Below are positions 6,352 to 12,632 of a stretch of DNA of 14,247 nt, one piece after another; within the stretch, counting starts at the first letter, position 1; each line of letters begins with the position of its first letter. Below the pieces are notes generated by a model, which was given only the letters and a program-made list of their open reading frames with translations, was not told the DNA's origin and searched no databases. The stretch comes from Actinomycetes bacterium. GTDB lineage: Bacteria; Actinomycetota; Acidimicrobiia; Spongiisociales; UBA5794. The translations under genes and the position numbers were made by a program. The DNA lies in contig JAMBLH010000080.1 in assembly GCA_023336875.1 (NCBI GenBank), forward strand, positions 1 to 14,247, read 5' to 3'.

Positions 6352-8387
6352 TGGTGCGTCCGCTCCTCGACTTGCTTGGGCACCCGCGAACGACGGCGAC
6401 GGCCAAGCCAGCCCCACAGCGGGGCCAACCCGATCAGCACCCCGCCCACCCACACAAGCCAGACGTACGGGAACCAGAGGGCCTTGAATGAGACGCGTGA
6501 CTCGTCGATCTGCACAAGGGTTAGGTAGAGGTCACCACCGAAGGAGGTTGCAACCGATGGCGTGCCGATCGTCTGGCCTTGCATGAAGTAGTCGTTGATG
6601 CTCGGCTCAAGCACCCCGACGATCTCTCCGTCACGAGTCACCACGATCCTCGCGCCATGCACCTCCCGGTTCGCTTCCTGCCGGATCACCGGCTCGAAGT
6701 ACGTGAGTTCGATGCTCGCGAAAGTCACAGTTTCGAACTGATTGACGGAGAAGGTCTCTGTTATGGCCAGGTTCGAGGATAGTGCTATGCCGATCGCCAG
6801 GATGGCTACTCCAATGTGGGCCAATTGGCCACTCCAGTACTGCCGGTCGCCGGTGAGGGTCTTGCCGATCGCAGCGGGAATGCTCTCGTCCGTCTTGGCA
6901 GTTCGGCGGCGGGCGCTCACGACCAGCCTATGTACCGCAACCGCGATCACGAGGACGCCCGCGACCAATCCAAGCAGCAGGTAGCCGTCGCGATAGTCCA
7001 TGAGGACTGCGAGAGCCCCCGCCGCCAGTGAGATTACGACAGGCGTGCGGATTCGTTCCCAGAGCAGGGTGGGGGATGCGGACCGCCACGGTGCGATGCT
7101 CCCGGCGGCCATCGCCACGAGAAGGACGAGAGAGATGGGGATGGCGAAGCGATTGAAGAACGGTGCACCGACACCTGCGGTGTCTCCCGTGACCGCCTCG
7201 AGGAACAGCGGATACAGCGTTCCGAGCAGGACGACGAAGGCGAACACACTCAGGATGAGGTTGTTGACCAGGAAGAACCCCTCCCTGCTCACAATCGAGT
7301 CGAGCCGAGGAGAAGATGCAACGTCGCCGATGCGGGCAGCAAAGACACCGAAGGAGACAACGAGGATGAAGGCCAGGAACCAGAGCAGCACCGGGCCGAT
7401 CGGAGACTGGGAGAAGCTGTGCACCGAGCTGATGATGCCTGAGCGTGTGAGGAAGGTACCGAGGATCGTTGAGGCAAAGGCGAGAATCACGAGCACGAAA
7501 TTCCACGCCTGGAGCATGCCTCTCCGTCTTTGCACTATGGAGGAGTGGATGAAGGCTGTTGCGATGAGCCATGGTATTAACGATGCGTTCTCGACGGGAT
7601 CCCACGCCCAGTAGCCGCCCCATCCGAGCACCTCGTATGCCCACAACCCACCGAGCACGATCCCGAGCGTGAGGAAGCCCCACGCCACGAGCGTCCAGGA
7701 GCGAGATGCCTCGAGCCACGCTGCCCCGCCTCTGCCGATGAGCAGCGCTGCCATTGCGAAGGCGAATGGGACGGTGAGCCCAACATACCCTGCATAGAGG
7801 AGCGGTGGATGGATTGCCATCAGGAAGTGGTTCTGGAGCAGGGGATTGGGACCAAGGCCTTCCGCGGCTGCTTGGGCCGGGGTCCAGACGGCCCATGTCG
7901 CCTCAAAGCACCCAACTGCTGCAGGTGTGGTGCAGGCCTGGAACGGGTTGGAGACGGTCAGCATCAATCCGAAGAAGAAGACGCTGACGATCCCCATTAT
8001 TCCAAGGGCCCCCGCCCACAGCTGATCTTTCTCGGAGCGCGCCTTGAAGCTGCGCCAGACGGTCCAGACGAAGAGCGCAAGTACCAATCCCCACAGAACG
8101 ATGCTTCCCGCCAGTGCCGACCAGGCCGTGGCAATCTTGAAGACGAAGGGAGTGGTCGACGCCGAATGGTCAGCCACATATGCCATCGAGAAGTCGTCGG
8201 TGAGAAGTGCGACCTGTAGCGCCCCCATTGACACGGCAGACGCTATCAGAACAACGAGAACAGGCAACCGCAGTCGTCGAGCCGTGGCGTGGCGTGGCTG
8301 AAATAGGCCTGTGAGTCCTCGGATCGTCAGTGCGATGCTCCCGAGGAACGCAGCCAGTATCGCGGCCGCACCGATGATCGCGTTCAT
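6348..8387 (-). CDS. ccmF: Cytochrome c haem lyase subunit CcmF
   Basis: A 679-residue polytopic protein of the haem-handling family, the core of System I haem ligation. The periplasmic tryptophan-rich motif WGGYWAWDPVENASLIPWL lies at 256-274, and conserved histidine regions include QNHFLMAIHPPLLYAG (about 185-200) and LTRSGIISSVHSFS. The long C-terminal soluble segment before the last helix (from about residue 550) is typical of CcmF and separates it from CcmC and ResC. An insert at about 148-175 contains two cysteines (C152, C160). The ATG has GAGGAGG six bases upstream and overlaps the stop of a 44-codon ORF. The other System I genes (ccmB, C, E) are not here; a probable ccmA begins at 14147. 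Confidence 0.97.
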   Translation of the reverse strand: MNAIIGAAAILAAFLGSIALTIRGLTGLFQPRHATARRLRLPVLVVLIASAVSMGALQVALLTDDFSMAYVADHSASTTPFVFKIATAWSALAGSIVLWGLVLALFVWTVWRSFKARSEKDQLWAGALGIMGIVSVFFFGLMLTVSNPFQACTTPAAVGCFEATWAVWTPAQAAAEGLGPNPLLQNHFLMAIHPPLLYAGYVGLTVPFAFAMAALLIGRGGAAWLEASRSWTLVAWGFLTLGIVLGGLWAYEVLGWGGYWAWDPVENASLIPWLIATAFIHSSIVQRRRGMLQAWNFVLVILAFASTILGTFLTRSGIISSVHSFSQSPIGPVLLWFLAFILVVSFGVFAARIGDVASSPRLDSIVSREGFFLVNNLILSVFAFVVLLGTLYPLFLEAVTGDTAGVGAPFFNRFAIPISLVLLVAMAAGSIAPWRSASPTLLWERIRTPVVISLAAGALAVLMDYRDGYLLLGLVAGVLVIAVAVHRLVVSARRRTAKTDESIPAAIGKTLTGDRQYWSGQLAHIGVAILAIGIALSSNLAITETFSVNQFETVTFASIELTYFEPVIRQEANREVHGARIVVTRDGEIVGVLEPSINDYFMQGQTIGTPSVATSFGGDLYLTLVQIDESRVSFKALWFPYVWLVWVGGVLIGLAPLWGWLGRRRRSRVPKQVEERTHQ

Positions 8388-8518
8388 CGGTCCTCCTCAG
8401 AGTCCGAGGCCCTGCGGCTCCCCGATTCTGCCGCGAGAGGCGTCCGATGCCTCGCCGACTGGACGGGGAGATCAGGGTCTCTTCTGCGTATTCTCACCAT
8501 ATCTACCGCGATCATCAT
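8384..8518 (-). CDS. 44-residue Arg-rich small ORF coupled to ccmF
   Basis: The frame starts MMIAVDMVRIRRRDPDLP and ends SDSEEDR. Its stop overlaps the ccmF start as ATGA. GAGG lies five bases before the first ATG, and a TAGACT box lies upstream at a distance that would give a leader of about ten bases, so the unit of promoter, ribosome site and ORF is coherent. The product is polar and rich in arginine, with no membrane helix, so it is not CcmD. It may be a leader peptide that sets ccmF translation or a small protein of unknown function. I do not recognise the sequence. Confidence 0.45.
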   Translation of the reverse strand: MMIAVDMVRIRRRDPDLPVQSARHRTPLAAESGSRRASDSEEDR

Positions 8519-8534
8519 AATTCCTCAATAGCTT

Positions 8535-8563
8535 AGTCTAGTACTAATGAACTATATTTGCGA
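8535..8563 (-). promoter_or_regulatory. Putative promoter of the ccm operon
   Basis: TAGACT on the minus strand (8540-8535) would start transcripts near 8528, just ahead of the GAGG of the small ORF. The hexamer 17 bases upstream, TCGCAA, is a weak -35. The box lies inside an inverted repeat, TTAGT-N5-ACTAA (8533-8547), that also contains the perfect palindrome TAGTACTA (8539-8546). A repressor could therefore act here, which is inference. Confidence 0.35.
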
Positions 8564-8695
8564 TGGCGGGATGGCGACCGGTGAGAGTTAGCGGTTCTTG
8601 GTGTGCCCTCAACGAGGAGCCCTGTTCTACCGATATTGCAAACGAGATTATGCTTTTGGAGAAGAACGACATCACCATCGCGGCTGAGGCACATC

Positions 8696-9151
8696 ATGAA
8701 GCGTAGAACCCTGCACTGGATGCGGGTTTTCGTCGTCGTCTGCGGCGGCGCCCTCTTTCTTGTGCTGACAGTCGTAGTGGTCTGGGCGATCAATAGTCCA
8801 GAACAAGGCTCGACCAGGCTCGGCGGCCACGACTTTCGTGATCTGGCGGCCGAGGGTGACGCCAGTTGTGAAAGGTGCCACTTCCCTCCGCACTACCAGC
8901 ACGAGGGTCTCGAAACATGTTCGGATTGCCACGGCCCAGCATCAGGGGACCACGCTGCCATCCCGGTTTTGTGTACTGACTGCCACGCTACCCAAGGTGG
9001 CCAAACCGTGGATACGACAACGGCGATCGTTCCACTTCCTGACACGACGACGAGTACCACCACGACGACTCTGCCACCGCCGGACACAACCATGTTCACG
9101 ACGACTCTGCCACCGCCGGACACAACCATGTTCACGACGACTCTGCCCTGA
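8696..9151 (+). CDS. Membrane-anchored trihaem cytochrome c with Thr/Pro repeat tail
   Basis: A 151-residue protein with a basic N-terminus, one membrane helix (about 10-31) and three haem motifs: CERCH (58-62), CSDCH (75-79) and CTDCH (93-97). Residues 44-105 align with the tetrahaem protein at 3836-4414, including the GHDFRDL/DHEWWQD lead-in, the DHAA before CTDCH and the GGQT after it. From residue 107 the protein becomes a Thr/Pro-rich tail ending in repeats of TTTLPPPDTTMF, where the paralogue has its fourth haem. The ATG at 8696 was chosen because GAGG sits six bases upstream and a basic-then-hydrophobic anchor follows; an upstream in-frame ATG at 8603 adds residues without membrane or haem features. 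It is divergent from ccmF. Confidence 0.83.
   Translation: MKRRTLHWMRVFVVVCGGALFLVLTVVVVWAINSPEQGSTRLGGHDFRDLAAEGDASCERCHFPPHYQHEGLETCSDCHGPASGDHAAIPVLCTDCHATQGGQTVDTTTAIVPLPDTTTSTTTTTLPPPDTTMFTTTLPPPDTTMFTTTLP
9062..9147 (+). repeat. 36-bp in-frame tandem repeat (2.4 copies)
   Basis: The unit starting ACGACGACTCTGCC occurs exactly at 9062-9097 and 9098-9133, and its first 14 bases recur at 9134-9147 just before the stop. Each unit adds the 12 residues TTTLPPPDTTMF to the tail of the trihaem cytochrome. The perfect identity suggests recent duplication by slippage or unequal exchange, so copy number may vary between strains. Confidence 0.95.
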
Positions 9152-9204
9152 CGGCCAGCCTTGTCCCTTGGGGAAGCAGTCTCCGCGTCCGAGCGAGCTG
9201 GCCC

Positions 9205-9400
9205 TCAGAAGCTGAAGGGCACCAACCGTCCGTCGTTCAGGATCAACATCACGGGTTGCGCGTCCCACGTCTCCTGGTCGCCGCCCATCCCCGGCGAATC
9301 GGAGGGCATCCCCCAAGCGCAAGCCCGGCTGCATCGGGACGTTCGTTGAGGAGCCGAATGATGGCTTCGGCGGAACATGTCTCTCGACAACGTATCAATC
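9205..9400 (-). pseudogene. Frameshifted DUF411 metal-binding protein remnant
   Basis: Three minus-strand frames together spell the C-terminal half of a DUF411 protein. Frame one gives YVVERHVP (from 9394), frame two AEAIIRLLNERPDAAGLAL (9371-9315) and frame three GMPSDSPGMGG, then TWDAQPVMLILNDG and RLVPFSF to a stop at 9205. The family pattern is roughly VEGHVPAEAIxRLLxERPDAxGLAVPGMPxGSPGM. Each junction is repaired by restoring one base: after CATGTTCC, and in a run of five C (plus strand) at 9310-9314. A TGA stands where the glycine before YVVE is expected. The N-terminal half with the cysteine motif is absent. DUF411 proteins are small periplasmic proteins linked to copper. It sits between converging genes. 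Confidence 0.75.
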
Positions 9401-9425
9401 CTCTCAATCAAGACGTTGGTGGTCA

Positions 9426-11117
9426 CTAGCCGATGCCCTGTAGCTGACGTATGAACGCGATGACCTCTTGGACCTGTATCTCGGTGAGGACACCGGGCAT
9501 CGGCGGCATCTTGCCGATACCTGCAAACACCACCGCCTGGATCAGCGTGTCTGACATATCTTCCGAATCCGTTCCGGCCCCAATGGCGGGGCCGAACACA
9601 CCTTCGAGATTCTGGCCGTGGCATTGGGCGCACGCGGCCTCGTACATCTGAGCGCCGGACATCCCGGCGTTCGCCTTGGCCGTCCATGTTTCGGGAAGAA
9701 CGTGGGGAGAAGGGCTCGACAGGGACGTGACCGTGAACCATACGAACACCAGAACCAGCGCGGCCAACGTGCGAGCCTCCCATCGGGAATGCCCGACCCG
9801 TGGGCAAAACGGTTCAGCCTTCTCTTGTTGCTTGCGGAGCCGCAGCCTTATCGCGCTCCTGCTGACCAGGAACACGACGATCGGCAGCACGATTGCAAGG
9901 AGTTGGAGGATGCGGACCATGGTGTTGACGGACATGTCGAGCCATACGGCGATCACGTCGTCGCCGCCTGCAACGAACAGCACGGCGAAGAAGCTGATTG
10001 CTGCGAGCCCGATCGGTGTCCGGACAGGTCGCTCGCTCGGTCTGTCGAGAAGATGGTGAATCTCGTGATCACGCGTCAGGCGAGCTTCCATCCACGGCCA
10101 GGCGTAAAGGACAAGGAACACTCCACCCGCGAGCACGAGGGACGGATAGAACGGATTCGGTACCTCGAAGGGCGAGGCCCGAAGCTCCCAGGCCGGCATG
10201 AGGCGCAACGCTCCTTCGAGCCACCCGACATACCAGTCGGGCTGTGATGCGGAGCTGACGTCGGCTGCACGGAACGGGCCGAACATCCAGATTGGGTTGA
10301 TCTGAATGAGGCCGCCCATCAGCGCAAGGACCGCACCGGTGAGGAAGAAGACGCCAACGGCCTTCATTGCATAGGTCGGCCACAGGCGGAGCCCGATGAT
10401 GTTGCCCTCCCTTCGCCCTCTGCCGGGGAACTGGGTGTGCTTCTGGCGAACAAGGATCACCATGTGGACCACTAGCAGCAGCGTGATGATGGATGGCACG
10501 ATCATCACGTGGAGCACGAAGAGACGCGAGATGATGTCGGCGCCGGGGAACTCGCCGCCCAGCAGGAGCGATGACAACCAGGGGCCGACGAAGGGGATCG
10601 AGAGAACGATCGAATAGCCGATCCGTAGGCCTGTGCCCGAAAGCTGGTCATCGACCAGCGAGTACCCGGTGAACCCGTTGACCATGGCCAGCATCAGCAA
10701 GGTGACGCCAACAGCCCAGTTGAGTTCGCGCGGCTTGCGGAAGGCGGCTGTGAAGAACGTACGGAGTAGATGAGTGACCATCGAAGCTGCGAATAGGAGA
10801 GCAGCCCAGTGGTGTACCTGGCGGACGACGAGACCGGAACGCACCGAGAACGTGATGTCGAGCGCGGATGCATAGGCCCGCGACATCTGCACACCCTGAA
10901 GCGGGACGTAGCTGCCCGCGTAGAGAACCTCCTGTTGACTGGCGTCGAAGAAGAGCGTGAGGTACACACCCGTTGCCACCAGGATGATAAAACAGTAGAG
11001 GATCACCTCCCCGAGGAGGAATGACCAGTGATCGGGGAAGACCTTGTTGAGTACCTCTCGTGTCATCCGCGCCGTGCCGAGCCGTTCGTCGAAAGCCCTG
11101 ACGATTCCTCGGATCAT
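9426..11117 (-). CDS. qcrB: Cytochrome b (QcrB) fused to a C-terminal cytochrome c domain
   Basis: The quinol-oxidising cytochrome b subunit, 563 residues. Haem b ligands fit H102 and H116 (VHHWAALLFAASMVTH) and H203 and H218. The Qo-site motif is PDWY at 293-296 within SQPDWYVGWLEGALRLMPAWE, the actinobacterial form. HWAALLFAASMVTHLLRTFF and TAAFRKPRELNW are also actinobacterial. After the last b-type helices come a further helix (about 449-466) and a cytochrome c domain (485-563) with CAQCH (496-500) and GKMPPMPG supplying a likely methionine ligand (M537 or M540). Ordinary actinobacterial QcrB lacks this domain. The ATG at 11117 overlaps the qcrA stop (ATGA). The stop is followed by the DUF411 remnant. 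Confidence 0.94.
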   Translation of the reverse strand: MIRGIVRAFDERLGTARMTREVLNKVFPDHWSFLLGEVILYCFIILVATGVYLTLFFDASQQEVLYAGSYVPLQGVQMSRAYASALDITFSVRSGLVVRQVHHWAALLFAASMVTHLLRTFFTAAFRKPRELNWAVGVTLLMLAMVNGFTGYSLVDDQLSGTGLRIGYSIVLSIPFVGPWLSSLLLGGEFPGADIISRLFVLHVMIVPSIITLLLVVHMVILVRQKHTQFPGRGRREGNIIGLRLWPTYAMKAVGVFFLTGAVLALMGGLIQINPIWMFGPFRAADVSSASQPDWYVGWLEGALRLMPAWELRASPFEVPNPFYPSLVLAGGVFLVLYAWPWMEARLTRDHEIHHLLDRPSERPVRTPIGLAAISFFAVLFVAGGDDVIAVWLDMSVNTMVRILQLLAIVLPIVVFLVSRSAIRLRLRKQQEKAEPFCPRVGHSRWEARTLAALVLVFVWFTVTSLSSPSPHVLPETWTAKANAGMSGAQMYEAACAQCHGQNLEGVFGPAIGAGTDSEDMSDTLIQAVVFAGIGKMPPMPGVLTEIQVQEVIAFIRQLQGIG

Positions 11118-11965
11118 ACGTTGTTCATCCTGTCCCAGTATCCGGGACCCACAGGTTCCGGATAGTCACTCTGGGCGACTACGAAGCCCTCCGAATCGAT
11201 GGCGATCGGCAGCTGGGGAAGAGGCCTCGTAGCCGGTCCGAACGTTGGGGTGCACGCGTTGTTCACATCGAACGTGGACTGATGACAGGGGCAGAGCAAC
11301 AGCCCGGTGACATTCTGGTAGAGCCCCACGGCACACGCGGCATGCGTGCAGATCTTCGAGTAGGCGACCATGCCATCAGTCACCCAGCTGGCCCTGCCGC
11401 CCGCAGGGAGGAACTCCTCCTCGTCATAGCGGATGAGCAGTGTCGGGGAGTCGCCCGCCCTGGTGTGACCCTCCGGGAACACGGTTAGCAGCTCACCGAC
11501 CCCGAGTTGGCCGCTCTTCACCGGCGCTCCATCAACTGTTACCAGCCGCACTCCCTTTGCGAAGTCTGTCTCTCGGAGATCGTCGCTGGGGTGCGGGCCC
11601 AGGGATCTGATCGGGAACACAACAGCGACTCCAATGGCAGCGAAGGCGCCAGCGAGGAGGCGGAGCAGAGAACGCCGCTCCGCGTCGAGAGCCTCGTCAC
11701 CACCGTCGGCCCTGTGGAAGTCGGCTCGTGCCGCAGCAAGCATCTCCTCCGAACTCGCAAGTGGGTGACGCTCCTCCTCGGACTCCTCATTCGGGAGATA
11801 GTTGTTGGCTCCCACAATGATTCCGACACCGAGGCCTGCAAGCGCGTAGAACCAGAGAAGCCCTTCGAGTTGGGGCTGACCTCCGGTCCCATACACCACG
11901 AGCAACCCGATACCGGACAGGATCGTGACTCCGAAGGCAACCCGCGGGACTCTCGGATTAGGCAC
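11114..11965 (-). CDS. qcrA: Rieske iron-sulfur subunit QcrA of the bc complex
   Basis: A 283-residue three-helix Rieske protein of actinobacterial type, passing electrons from quinol at the Qo site to haem c. Helices lie at about 8-25, 35-53 and 101-118. The [2Fe-2S] boxes are CTHAAC (206-211) and CPCHQS (225-230), giving ligands C206, H208, C225 and H228 and the disulfide pair C211/C227. Box one usually reads CTHxGC; here alanine replaces glycine. ERRSLLR (96-102) just before the third helix resembles a twin-arginine signal, as known for Streptomyces Rieske proteins that use both Sec and Tat. The GTG at 11965 has GGAG six bases upstream and overlaps the qcrC stop by eight bases. Confidence 0.95.
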   Translation of the reverse strand: MPNPRVPRVAFGVTILSGIGLLVVYGTGGQPQLEGLLWFYALAGLGVGIIVGANNYLPNEESEEERHPLASSEEMLAAARADFHRADGGDEALDAERRSLLRLLAGAFAAIGVAVVFPIRSLGPHPSDDLRETDFAKGVRLVTVDGAPVKSGQLGVGELLTVFPEGHTRAGDSPTLLIRYDEEEFLPAGGRASWVTDGMVAYSKICTHAACAVGLYQNVTGLLLCPCHQSTFDVNNACTPTFGPATRPLPQLPIAIDSEGFVVAQSDYPEPVGPGYWDRMNNV

Positions 11966-12491
11966 GTCGATCTCCGATCCACATGAGTCCGAGGACGATC
12001 GCGCTCATCCCGACGGCCCATGCGACAAGGCCCTCCATAACAGGACCAACCCTCCCGATCGGTGCACCGCCGAGATCCTCAGGGTTCTGCAGGTAGAGTG
12101 AATAGGTCACGATCTGCTCGAGCTCCTTGTCACTGATGCTGTCCGGGCCGAAGAAGGGCATCTCACCCGGGCCTCCGCGTATCGCAGCCGCCAGCTCAAG
12201 CGCAGAGAAGCCCTTGAGCGGAGGAGCGTTGTCGCGGAAGCTGAGGGTCCCCCCGATGCCGGTTGCGGCATGACAGGCGGAGCACTCGGAGCGGTACAAC
12301 TCGCCCCCGATCGACAGATCGTTTCGAGGCACGATCGGCTCGAAGTGTTCCGACTCCTCTGCGTCGGTGCCCTGTTCGGGTGCGTCCTCGTCCGTGGCAA
12401 GCGACGGAAACGCCACGAAGAGGAGCACCACAACGAGGAGCGAGACTCCGGCGCGCGAGATGTGGCGCCGCCGAAATCGTATGCCTTGCAT
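11958..12491 (-). CDS. qcrC: Monohaem QcrC-like cytochrome c subunit of the bc complex
   Basis: A 177-residue cytochrome c with an N-terminal signal or anchor helix (about 13-31), an acidic linker, one haem domain and a C-terminal helix (about 152-172). The haem motif is CSACH (70-74) and the likely axial methionine is M111 in GEMPFF. The C-terminal segment GPVMEGLVAWAVG resembles the QcrC membrane anchor, and gene order qcrC-qcrA-qcrB supports the name. Typical actinobacterial QcrC is larger and dihaem; only one domain is present here. The second haem of the complex may be the one fused to QcrB. GGAGG lies four bases before the ATG. Confidence 0.88.
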   Translation of the reverse strand: MQGIRFRRRHISRAGVSLLVVVLLFVAFPSLATDEDAPEQGTDAEESEHFEPIVPRNDLSIGGELYRSECSACHAATGIGGTLSFRDNAPPLKGFSALELAAAIRGGPGEMPFFGPDSISDKELEQIVTYSLYLQNPEDLGGAPIGRVGPVMEGLVAWAVGMSAIVLGLMWIGDRRA

Positions 12492-12518
12492 CAGGCCTCC
12501 AACGCGAGGTGAGAAATC

Positions 12519-12548
12519 ATTGTATACAGGGCATGACTGAGTTGCCTA
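12519..12548 (-). promoter_or_regulatory. Putative promoter of the qcrCAB operon
   Basis: On the minus strand TAGGCA (12548-12543), an 18-base spacer and TACAAT (12524-12519) form a sigma-70-type promoter, with TACAAT matching five of six consensus bases. Transcription would begin near 12512, about 20 bases before the qcrC ATG, leaving room for the GGAGG. Confidence 0.45.
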
Positions 12549-12556
12549 CTAACCAA

Positions 12557-12585
12557 TTCAGGATCGCTGGATCCTGGTGTAGACT
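12557..12585 (+). promoter_or_regulatory. Putative promoter of the PKD cytochrome gene with internal dyad
   Basis: TTCAGG, 17 bases, then TAGACT (12580-12585) could direct transcription from about 12592. Most of the spacer is occupied by the inverted repeat CAGGATC-GCTG-GATCCTG (12559-12576), placed like an operator between this promoter and the divergent qcr promoter. The -35 match is weak. Confidence 0.35.
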
Positions 12586-12632
12586 TTCTTCGTAGCTCAC
12601 ATGAGTCTCCGTTTGAAGGTGGCGACGAAGGA

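Noticed and set aside
6928..7896. 322-residue minus-strand frame
   Set aside because: It overlaps ccmF in another frame on the same strand; the Arg/Pro/His-rich composition is that of a shadow of GC-rich coding DNA.
8384..8518. CcmD identity for the small ORF before ccmF
   Set aside because: CcmD is a short membrane protein; this peptide is polar and Arg-rich with no hydrophobic helix.
9161..9349. 62-residue plus-strand frame after the trihaem cytochrome
   Set aside because: It runs antisense to the DUF411 remnant, has no ribosome site of note and no recognisable motif.
9205..9807. 200-residue minus-strand frame read as one gene
   Set aside because: Most of it is an out-of-frame shadow of qcrB. 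Only its last 36 or so residues are meaningful, as part of the DUF411 remnant.
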